Shown here piece after piece: positions 1 to 6,330 of a stretch of 41,673 bases of DNA (position 1 is its first letter; each line of letters opens with the position of its first letter). The stretch comes from Treponema sp. GTDB taxonomy: Bacteria; Spirochaetota; Spirochaetia; Treponematales; Treponemataceae. A model generated the notes under the pieces. The model ran no database searches. It saw only the letters and a program-made list of their open reading frames with translations, and had not been told where the DNA came from. The stretch is taken from assembly GCA_016294035.1 (NCBI GenBank), contig JAEDCT010000022.1, positions 1-41,673 of the forward strand, in the 5' to 3' direction. The position numbers were made by a program, and so were the translations under genes.

Positions 1-144
1 AAAGATTATATGTCTTTGCTTTCCTTCCCTGGCAATGTCAAATAGCGTCCGCTGGATTTCAGCGGGTGAGGATGAATATACACCCCATGGGAAAAAGTGT
101 CAAGGGGAATTTCAAAAAAATATGGGAAAAAGTGGCTTTTTTTT
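1..144. other. Non-coding flank, possible distal end of a degraded IS110-type element
   Basis: No convincing reading frame was found on either strand. A perfect hairpin lies at 49-65 (CCGCTG, 5-nt loop, CAGCGG). It resembles another CGCTGA/TCAGCG hairpin at 506-524 on the other side of the transposase remnant. On the minus strand this stretch lies downstream of the transposase fragment, so it could be the 3' non-coding end of the same element. That is inference only; no element boundary is visible and the window begins here. Confidence 0.3.
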
Positions 145-200
145 CACAATTCACAATTCACAATTCATAATTCTTAATTCTTAATTCTTAATTCTTAATT
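145..200. repeat. Heptanucleotide tandem array 1 (8 units)
   Basis: Eight exact 7-bp units in phase: three CACAATT, one CATAATT, four CTTAATT. The units differ only at positions 2 and 3 and all share the AATT core. The right edge coincides with the point where the IS110-type transposase frame stops, and the repeat itself supplies the stop codon (TTA read as TAA at 195-197). The same three unit types make up the larger array at 1994-2161. Confidence 0.95.
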
Positions 201-323
201 TGCATATCCTTCATTTGTTACAGGATACTGAATGATCTGATCCATTGATTCAACTCTGTTTTCAGTTCTTGTATGAACCGTAAACTGTGTCTTGTGTAAA
301 TCAACTCCAATAAAACATGTCAT
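195..323 (-). pseudogene. 5' fragment of an IS110-family (DEDD) transposase
   Basis: A 42-codon frame starts with ATG at 323-321, preceded by a clear GGAGG ribosome-binding site 5 nt upstream. The first residues, MTCFIGVDLHKTQFTVHTR, match the start of IS110-family transposases, whose RuvC-like DEDD domain opens with a G-(V/I)-D motif carrying the first catalytic aspartate (D8 here). Full-length members have roughly 300-450 residues. This one ends at N42, where the heptad array begins and gives a TAA. The intact start and ribosome-binding site with an abrupt end suggest a recent truncation, or an internal deletion joined by the repeat, rather than slow decay. It cannot be a functional recombinase. 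Confidence 0.75.
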
Positions 324-565
324 GATGACCTCCGTTTGATTCGTTTTGCGGAAAGTCTAATCGGTAATGTGTTCCAATCCGCTAGAAGCTACGCTGCGAA
401 TCCCATTCAGTCTCTAGGACTATCGTATGATGCGGCAGAAGCTCTTCATTCTCCTTTACAAGGATCTGAGTCCTTACTAAAAATGGCGAACTAATGCCTG
501 GGTTCCGCTGAATCTTAATCAGCGTATCACAATACCGCATGCTCGTTTACTGTTTTATCATGCCT
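324..565 (-). ncRNA. Candidate IS110 bridge-RNA region (hairpin-rich leader of the transposase remnant)
   Basis: About 240 bases upstream of the transposase start have no reading frame of note but many short stem-loops. These are CGCTGA/TCAGCG (506-524, 7-nt loop), AAGGA/TCCTT (460-475, 6-nt loop), a GTAT/ATAC stem with flanking GC pairs (about 521-540) and a GAAC/GTTC stem (about 490-508). In IS110-group elements the non-coding end upstream of the transposase is known to encode the bridge RNA that pairs with donor and target DNA. Position, strand and structure fit that. The two guide loops were not identified, so this is a candidate only. Confidence 0.4.
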
Positions 566-597
566 CCTTGTAATTTATGTTGAAAAAAAATACAAGG
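566..597. repeat. Inverted repeat CCTTGTA/TACAAGG
   Basis: A perfect 7-bp inverted repeat (566-572 and 591-597) encloses 18 bases that include an A8 run. It lies at the outer edge of the hairpin-rich IS110 leader and beyond the end of the VOC pseudogene. It may be a terminator-like hairpin or a mark near the element end. There is no U-tract directly after either arm, so the role is open. Confidence 0.4.
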
Positions 598-704
598 TTG
601 AAACATTTTTGTATTGTGAGTTCTGCAGAAATTTTCTGTGAGTCACGACAAAAGAGATATGAGAAATAATTATGATTCACGGAATAAAAGTATTTAAAAT
701 TGCT

Positions 705-1099
705 TTATTCTTCAACCAGCTCAATCAATCCGGTATTTTTGCTGAACAAAAAAAACATACTCTTTTATTGTTGATTGCAACTGCAGGGGATAGGTCCGAA
801 ATTTGAATAAAATCCTGATTATTTACCAAGTCACTGACTGATTTTTCAATATCTGCTACTGTATAGCACAAATGATACGGCGAAACTCCTTTCTTTTTTA
901 AGATATCCTTGACTGGAGACTTATCATCATATGGAGCCAGCAACTCTATGCAAGGTTCATTATCCTTTGTCAAAAAACAAATATAAATATTTTGAATAGG
1001 ATCATAGACAATTTCATTCTTTTTATATCCAAGTTCAACGTAAAATTTTGCTGTATCTTTAATATTGAAGCATGCTATACCGATATGATGAAATTTCAT
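705..1099 (-). pseudogene. VOC/glyoxalase-fold protein, frameshifted near the C-terminus
   Basis: The uninterrupted frame (725-1099) gives 124 residues of a vicinal-oxygen-chelate protein: N-terminal MKFHHIGIACFNI, a metal-site-like E in PCIELLAP, and a second half beginning SPYHLCYTV. Such proteins are often annotated as methylmalonyl-CoA epimerase or glyoxalase-like; the substrate is unknown. After residue 118 the frame passes through an A8 run (748-755) and ends in an atypical tail. Moving one frame within that run restores LFSKNTGLIELVEE and a TAA at 705-707, the ending expected for the family. The start has a GGGAG site 9 nt upstream. Either the gene is recently broken or the homopolymer is a slippage switch. 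It is alone between the IS remnant and truncated metI. Confidence 0.75.
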
Positions 1100-1387
1100 T
1101 TTTTTGAGCTCCCGTTCTGTAAGGTTTTAAAAACAAATTAAATTTTTCATAACATCATTGACTTCAAAAATGATTATATGCAAATCAAAAAATGCTGATC
1201 AACAATGTATAGGATGAATTATAATTGATAAAAAAATTTTATACAACTTTCTGTTCATATACCTTGCATACATGGGGGTGGGGGGAGAAATCAAAGTGTG
1301 CCAGAAAATTTGTAAAATGGTCAAATGAAAAATTTCTGGCACACATGAATATTAGTTAACTGTTTTATACAACTGTTCAACAGGTTA
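1100..1387. other. Intergenic stretch between the VOC gene and metI
   Basis: No gene was recognised in this 288-base AT-rich stretch. It contains a G-rich tract (GGGGGTGGGGGG, 1274-1285), unusual against the background composition, and a long inverted repeat at 1296-1344 listed separately. The left end (about 1108-1113) holds the ribosome-binding site of the VOC gene. Confidence 0.7.
1296..1344 (-). terminator. 12-bp inverted repeat downstream of metI, possible terminator
   Basis: GTGTGCCAGAAA (1296-1307) is perfectly complementary to TTTCTGGCACAC (1333-1344) with 25 bases between. The repeat lies about 44 bases past the metI stop in its direction of transcription. The tail after the hairpin is TTTGATTT rather than a clean T-run, so termination is plausible but not certain. 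Confidence 0.5.
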
Positions 1388-1990
1388 CTATTTGTTTCTT
1401 TTATCAAGCTTTACTGCAAGTTTTGTTCCGATTGTCTGAATAAGCTGAACAAGGATGATCAGGAAAATTACTGCAACAATCATTACAAGAGTTTTGTATC
1501 TGTAGTATCCGTAGTTAATGGCAATTTTTCCCAAACCACCGCCACCAATAATACCACTCATGGCTGTATAACTTAATATAGTTGTTGCAGCGATTGTCAG
1601 ATTTGAAACAAGTGATGGTATGCTTTCCCTGATCAGAACTCTGGTTACAATCTGAAAAGGGGTTGCTCCAAGACTTTGTGCCATTTCAATTTTGTGGATA
1701 TCAATTTTCCTGAAACTTGTTTCTGCAAGACGAGCAACAAGTGGAAAAGCAGCAATTACCAGAGGAACGATAGTTGGAGCAGTACCAACAACAGTTCCCA
1801 TAATAAACCTGGTTAATGGAAAGACAAGAATCATAAGAATCAAAAATGGAACAGAACGGAGAACATTTATTACAAAATTGATTGTTTTCAAAATTTTGCT
1901 GTTAATGGGACGTATGCCGTTTTCTTCACCCGTAACAAGAATTACACCAAGTGGGAGTCCTATCAAGGATGCAAATAAAGTTGCCAGATA
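1388..1990 (-). pseudogene. metI: Methionine ABC transporter permease MetI, N-terminally truncated
   Basis: The frame encodes the bulk of a MetI-type permease of the D-/L-methionine ABC importer, an inner-membrane protein that works with the ATPase MetN and binding protein MetQ. Visible are IGLPLGV near the start, RSVPFLILM, and the permease loop SLGATPFQI (EAA-like motif facing the ATPase), followed by the conserved SGIIGGGGLG and YGYYRYKT. Family members have about 217 residues. Here family-like sequence (LATLFASLIGLPLGV) starts at about 1987 and runs directly into the heptad array, so about 20-25 N-terminal residues and any ATG are missing; the first possible start is TTG at 1966. No metN or metQ lies next to it. 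The gene is probably non-functional unless the TTG is used. Confidence 0.8.
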
Positions 1991-1993
1991 ATT

Positions 1994-2161
1994 CTTAATT
2001 CTTAATTCTTAATTCATAATTCTTAATTCTTAATTCTTAATTCTTAATTCACAATTCTTAATTCACAATTCTTAATTCTTAATTCTTAATTCTTAATTCA
2101 TAATTCTTAATTCTTAATTCTTAATTCATAATTCACAATTCATAATTCACAATTCATAATT
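1994..2161. repeat. Heptanucleotide tandem array 2 (24 units)
   Basis: Twenty-four consecutive exact 7-bp units, without one indel, use only three variants: CTTAATT (15), CATAATT (5) and CACAATT (4). A degenerate unit, GATAATT, precedes at 1987-1993. CTTAATT dominates the left and centre, while CATAATT and CACAATT alternate at the right end. The array truncates metI on its left side. Its units are the same as those of the array at 145-200, which truncates the IS110-type gene. Confidence 0.97.
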
Positions 2162-2292
2162 CTGATGAGAGCGTTTGCGTTCCTGGAGGGGCCTGGTGCG
2201 GAGCACTGAGGCGAAGAGCCGAACCCCGGAAGGACGTTGCTGGAAATTCTCCAACCTTATTCTGCTTGCTTCTTTATTTTGCATTTTTGGGA
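2162..2292. other. GC-rich segment and era upstream region
   Basis: Bases about 2164-2245 are strikingly GC-rich for this window and have no credible reading frame. They contain an imperfect inverted arrangement (GCGTTCCTGGAGGGG near the left, CCCCGGAAGGACGTTGC near the right). They lie directly between the heptad array and the era promoter, so the segment may be part of the same repeat-associated unit. From about 2246 the composition returns to AT-rich promoter DNA. Confidence 0.5.
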
Positions 2293-2298
2293 TATAAT
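2293..2298 (+). promoter_or_regulatory. era promoter -10 (TATAAT)
   Basis: A perfect TATAAT lies 6 nt before the ATG at 2305, so transcription should start at or within a base or two of the start codon (leaderless mRNA). The best -35 at 17-bp spacing, TTCTTT, is weak. There is no Shine-Dalgarno sequence. Confidence 0.6.
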
Positions 2299-2304
2299 GA
2301 TTGC

Positions 2305-3240
2305 ATGAACGAAAACCTAGAAAACGAAATTACGGAAGAAGACATTCCTCCAGTGGGTCCAAAGACTGCCCTTGTTTCAATTGTCGGAAGGCCCTCTGCG
2401 GGGAAATCAACTTTTTTGAATACTGCCAGCGGGGAAATGATCAGCATTGTTTCTGCAGTTCCACAGACGACGCGAAATGCCATCCGCGGTATTGTAAACA
2501 CCAGCCTGGGGCAGCTTGTTTTCATTGATACTCCGGGACTTCACCTTAGCGAGAAGAAATTCAATCTGAAGCTTTCAAAGATTGCCAGCGACAACATTGC
2601 GGAAAGTGATGCCATTCTCTACATTCTGGACTCAACCCGTGAGCAGGGCGAGGAAGAAAAGCTTATTGTGGATCTTCTTCTCAAGCACACAGGAAAGCTT
2701 GTCATTGCAATCAACAAGACAGAAGATGTGAGGGCCAATGCAAAGAGCGTGCATGATTTTATAGAAGAAAACATTCCTGGTTTTCCGAAGGAGCGCGTCA
2801 TTGAGATGAGTGCCAAGGCTGACCACAACGTGAATGATGTTCTCAAGGCTCTCTATGATCTGGCTCCAGAGGCACCTCACCTGTACCCGGAGGAATTCTA
2901 CACGGACCAGGAAGTGGGATTCAGGATCGAGGAGATTATCCGCGGGCAGGCAATCAACAGGCTCACGCAGGAACTTCCACATGCAATCTATGTTGAATGC
3001 CAGGACATGAAGATGGAAAAGCAGAATCTTCTCAAGGTTCGCTCTACGATTTATGTTGAGCGTGAAAGCCAGAAAGGCATTGTCATCGGCAAGGGTGCTT
3101 CCATGATCAAGACAATCAGGGTTGAATCAATGAAGGAATGCAGGAAGATTTTCCCATACAGGGTTGATATTGATCTTCAGGTCAAGGTAAACAAGAACTG
3201 GAGACAGAAGGACACAATTCTTGACAGAGTGACCAGATAG
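2305..3240 (+). CDS. era: GTPase Era
   Basis: A 311-residue GTPase that binds 16S rRNA and assists 30S subunit maturation. G1 is GRPSAGKS, G3 is DTPG and G5 is SAK. The C-terminal KH RNA-binding domain carries VIGKGASMIKTIR, and the protein ends with the usual NWR segment. The G4 guanine-specificity motif reads NKTE rather than the canonical NKxD. An upstream in-frame ATG at 2266 exists, but the start at 2305 (MNENLENE) gives the normal Era length and fits a TATAAT placed 6 nt before it. The reading would then be leaderless. A hairpin with a T8 tract follows the gene, before the GH3 gene on the same strand. Confidence 0.95.
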   Translation: MNENLENEITEEDIPPVGPKTALVSIVGRPSAGKSTFLNTASGEMISIVSAVPQTTRNAIRGIVNTSLGQLVFIDTPGLHLSEKKFNLKLSKIASDNIAESDAILYILDSTREQGEEEKLIVDLLLKHTGKLVIAINKTEDVRANAKSVHDFIEENIPGFPKERVIEMSAKADHNVNDVLKALYDLAPEAPHLYPEEFYTDQEVGFRIEEIIRGQAINRLTQELPHAIYVECQDMKMEKQNLLKVRSTIYVERESQKGIVIGKGASMIKTIRVESMKECRKIFPYRVDIDLQVKVNKNWRQKDTILDRVTR

Positions 3241-3263
3241 GTTTAACCAGAAATCATTTCATA

Positions 3264-3302
3264 CCTTCCGGAAGGCTGACTGCTTACGGAGGGATTTTTT
3301 TT
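3264..3302 (+). terminator. Hairpin plus T-tract between era and the GH3 gene
   Basis: CCTTCCG (3264-3270) pairs with CGGAGGG (3287-3293, one G-U) and is followed by A then T8. It looks like an intrinsic terminator for era. It ends only 25 bases before the GH3 start, leaving no obvious room for a separate promoter, so it might act as an attenuator. Confidence 0.65.
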
Positions 3303-3327
3303 ACGGCAGAATCACTAGGAGAACATC

Positions 3328-5430
3328 ATGACATCAATTGAAAAAGAAAGAAGAAAGGAAATCGCACTTATTATTTCAAAGCTGACACTGGAAGAAAAAG
3401 TTTCACTCATGCTTCACGAGTCAATGGCTGTTCCAAGACTCGGCATCGAGGAATTCCACTGGTGGGGAGAAGGACTTCATGGTGTCGGCCGCAGAGGTTA
3501 CGCAACGGTATTTCCACAGGCAATAAACCTTGCCTCGACTTTTGACACGGAACTGGTCAGGAAGGTTGCCGACATTATTTCTACTGAAGCCAGGGCAAAG
3601 CACAATGAGGCTTTCAAGGCCGGACAAAAAGGAAGGAATACGGGACTGACATTCTGGTCTCCCAACATCAACATTGCACGGGATCCTCGCTGGGGAAGAG
3701 CTCAGGAAACTTATGGAGAAGATCCTTGCCTCACATCAAGAATTGGTGCTTCTTTTGTCCGCGGGTTGCAGGGTGATGATCCGGACAATCTGAAGGTTGC
3801 GGCCTGTGCCAAGCATTTTGCAGTTCATTCTGGTCCTGAGAAAAACAGGCACATTGACAACATCAAGCCATCAAAAAAGGATTTGGTTGAAACCTATCTG
3901 TATGCATTCAAGGCCCTGGTTGATGCAAAGGTCCAGGGAATCATGGGAGCATACCAGAGACTTTACGATGAGCCGTGCTGCGGATCAGAATTCCTGCTGA
4001 ATGATATTTTGAGAAAAAAATGGGGGTTCAAGGGATATGTTGTAAGTGACTGCTGGGCCGTGAGGGATTTCCATGAAACACACAAAGTCACGAAGACTCC
4101 TGCTGAATCTGCGGCAAAGGCAATCAATGCGGGATGTGACCTGAACTGCGGATGCACATACCATGCTGCAATTGATGCGGTAAGGCAGGGAATTCTTTCA
4201 GAAGACAAAATCAATGAGTCACTGGAAAGACTTCTGATGACCAGATTCAAGATCGGGCATTTTGAAGATGAATATAAATCAAGATGGGCTTCGCTCGGAA
4301 AAAAGGATGTGGACACTGAAGAAAACAGGCAGGTTGCTCTTGAGGCTGCGGAAAAATCTGTGGTGCTTTTGAAAAACCACAATGGAATTCTGCCGATAAA
4401 AAAATCAGTAAAGCGAATAATGATCATGGGGCCCATGGCGACTAATGCACTTGCTCTTCTTGGAAACTACTACGGTCTAAACTCGAAGCTTATTACTGTT
4501 CTTGAGGGAATAGTAAAGGCAAGCGAAGACCGTGCTGACCTGAATCTGGATTATGTTCCAGGAGTCGGAATGTACGGAGACTCAAAGCAGAGAGGCTGGA
4601 CTGTTGGAATGGCAGAAAACGCAGACCTTGTAATTGCATGCTTTGGTCTTGACGGAATGATGGAAGGAGAAGAAGGTGAAGCCGTTGAAACGGAAAAAGG
4701 TGACAGGGATTCCATTGAACTTCCAGAGTGGCAGGCTGACTATCTTCGTGCCGTGAAGGAAAGAGGAACTCCGGTTGTGCTTGTTCTGACAGGTGGAAGT
4801 GCAATTGCATTTCCGGAAGATCTTGCTGATGCCATTGTCTTTGCAGGCTATCCTGGAGAAGAAGGCGGAACTGCTGTCGGAAACATTCTTTTCGGAAAGA
4901 CAAATCCTTCTGGAAGGCTTGCAATGACATTCCCGAAAAAAACAGGAGACCTTCCGCCATTTGAAGACTATTCAATGAAAGAACGAACATACAGATATTC
5001 AACTAAGGAACCTATGTTTCCATTTGGATTCGGACTAAGCTACAGCAGATTTGAATTCGACAGCCTTGAATGTTCAACAAGGATTATTGAAAAGGGATGC
5101 AGGATTCATTTTTCATGCAGCGTAAAAAACACCGGGGACTATGACGGCGATGAGGTTTGCCAGATTTATGTTTCTAAAGAAAGCTGCAGAAAGCCTGATG
5201 ATCCGATTTGTGCATTGAAAGAATTCAAGCGTGTAAGCCTTCAAAAAAACGAATCTCAGAAAATTGAATTTGATCTTGATGACACTGCATTCGAGACAAT
5301 CAATGAAAATGGGGATTCAGTTCTTGAAAGCGGAACTTACAAAGTTATGGTCTGCGACTGTGCACCGGTCAGCAGTGAAAAAGCACATCTTGTGGCAAAA
5401 CCTGCCTGCGTGTATCTGGAAGTAAAATAA
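3328..5430 (+). CDS. Glycoside hydrolase family 3 (beta-xylosidase/beta-glucosidase type)
   Basis: A 700-residue GH3 enzyme. The N-terminal (beta/alpha)8-type domain carries HWWGEGLHGV, typical of GH3 beta-xylosidases, KHFAVHSGPE, and the nucleophile motif GYVVSDCWAV with D241. A middle alpha/beta sandwich (about 350-560) includes LTGGSAIAFPEDLADAIVFA. A C-terminal fibronectin-III-like domain (about 590-695) follows PFGFGLSYSRF. No signal peptide is visible, so it probably acts in the cytoplasm on imported xylo- or gluco-oligosaccharides. The start has an AGGAGA site 6 nt upstream. The era terminator hairpin lies just upstream and a strong shared terminator follows. Substrate choice (xyloside versus glucoside) cannot be settled by eye. 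Confidence 0.9.
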   Translation: MTSIEKERRKEIALIISKLTLEEKVSLMLHESMAVPRLGIEEFHWWGEGLHGVGRRGYATVFPQAINLASTFDTELVRKVADIISTEARAKHNEAFKAGQKGRNTGLTFWSPNINIARDPRWGRAQETYGEDPCLTSRIGASFVRGLQGDDPDNLKVAACAKHFAVHSGPEKNRHIDNIKPSKKDLVETYLYAFKALVDAKVQGIMGAYQRLYDEPCCGSEFLLNDILRKKWGFKGYVVSDCWAVRDFHETHKVTKTPAESAAKAINAGCDLNCGCTYHAAIDAVRQGILSEDKINESLERLLMTRFKIGHFEDEYKSRWASLGKKDVDTEENRQVALEAAEKSVVLLKNHNGILPIKKSVKRIMIMGPMATNALALLGNYYGLNSKLITVLEGIVKASEDRADLNLDYVPGVGMYGDSKQRGWTVGMAENADLVIACFGLDGMMEGEEGEAVETEKGDRDSIELPEWQADYLRAVKERGTPVVLVLTGGSAIAFPEDLADAIVFAGYPGEEGGTAVGNILFGKTNPSGRLAMTFPKKTGDLPPFEDYSMKERTYRYSTKEPMFPFGFGLSYSRFEFDSLECSTRIIEKGCRIHFSCSVKNTGDYDGDEVCQIYVSKESCRKPDDPICALKEFKRVSLQKNESQKIEFDLDDTAFETINENGDSVLESGTYKVMVCDCAPVSSEKAHLVAKPACVYLEVK

Positions 5431-5470
5431 AAAACATGGCACCTGAATTTTTTTCAGGTGCCATGTTTTT
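5431..5470. terminator. Bidirectional terminator shared by the GH3 gene and nudC
   Basis: A long near-perfect hairpin (stem CATGGCACCTGAA / TTCAGGTGCCATG) is flanked by A and T runs on both sides, so it terminates on either strand. It sits exactly between the converging stop codons of the GH3 gene and nudC. Confidence 0.9.
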
Positions 5471-6306
5471 TATAGTTCTGCATAAATCAAATTGTAGGCG
5501 ACAGAACCTGGAAGAGGAAGATTCTTTGGAAGATTGTCTTTTCTGAACCAGCCAGCATCACTAAGCTCTTCTTCCTGAATCTTAAGCTCACCACTTTCAT
5601 AATCACACTTAAAAGCAATCATAAGCTGATCCGGGAAAGGCCAGGCCTGACTTCCGCAATACCTGATGTTTTTTACCCTGATGTTTGTTTCTTCAAGAAC
5701 TTCACGCATTACACATTCTTCGACAGTTTCACCCTGCTCTACAAAACCGGCAACACAGGAAAACCTTCCGGTTCGTGCCATTGCCTTGTTCTGGACGAGA
5801 AGGTATTCGTCGCCGCGAGAAACAAGAGTTATGATGCACGGTTCAATTCGAGGAAAAATCTGCATCTGACATTTCGGACAAAACCTTGCAGTAAATTTCC
5901 TGTCATCCTCAAGAAGAGTTCCGCAAGTTGGACAATATCTGAATGATGATCTTTGAAGCAAAAGGCTGTGAGACCTGGCAGACATTGTAACTAAAAGCCG
6001 GGATTCTGATTTTATTTCAGATGAATATTTTGCATCCCAGAAAAACTGTCGCAATTCTATGAATTTATATCCCTCAAATTCAATTTTTTCATTAAGCATG
6101 AAAGCATTCAATTCATAATCGCTTTCACTGTAATAATCACTGGCATTGTTCTGCTTAATTATCAGTAATGCAACATCATTTCCCGGCAGGAATTCCTGAG
6201 TCAATAACTTATTTTCTTTTGCATCATATTCTTTAACCAGAATTTCATTTCCGAAAAAAATAAAATTCCTTTCAAAAATCAATTCAGCTGGTTTGGAAAC
6301 AATCAT
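5470..6306 (-). CDS. nudC: NADH pyrophosphatase (NudC-type Nudix hydrolase)
   Basis: A 278-residue Nudix hydrolase that cleaves NAD(H), and in some bacteria removes NAD caps from RNA. The N-terminal domain is followed by a zinc ribbon with C125-x2-C128 and C143-x2-C146. The Nudix box GFVEQGETVEECVMREVLEE starts at about residue 187. The NudC hallmark appears as SQAWPFPDQLM (usual form SQPWPFPxS). The start has an AGGGG site 6 nt upstream. It is 24 nt downstream of znuB and closes the cimA-znuC-znuB-nudC run. The zinc ribbon makes its place beside a zinc importer notable, but no functional link is shown. Confidence 0.92.
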   Translation of the reverse strand: MIVSKPAELIFERNFIFFGNEILVKEYDAKENKLLTQEFLPGNDVALLIIKQNNASDYYSESDYELNAFMLNEKIEFEGYKFIELRQFFWDAKYSSEIKSESRLLVTMSARSHSLLLQRSSFRYCPTCGTLLEDDRKFTARFCPKCQMQIFPRIEPCIITLVSRGDEYLLVQNKAMARTGRFSCVAGFVEQGETVEECVMREVLEETNIRVKNIRYCGSQAWPFPDQLMIAFKCDYESGELKIQEEELSDAGWFRKDNLPKNLPLPGSVAYNLIYAEL

Positions 6307-6330
6307 AAATTACCCCTAAAAAATGACTTT

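Noticed and set aside
1..144. 3' coding end of the IS110-type transposase
   Set aside because: All three minus-strand frames are broken by stops or give no transposase-like residues, so it is treated as non-coding.
145..2161. CRISPR-like array
   Set aside because: The repeats are 7-bp units without spacers, and no cas genes are present.
2164..2245. tRNA or other small structured RNA gene
   Set aside because: There is no cloverleaf, T-loop or conserved small-RNA motif; only an imperfect inverted arrangement is seen.
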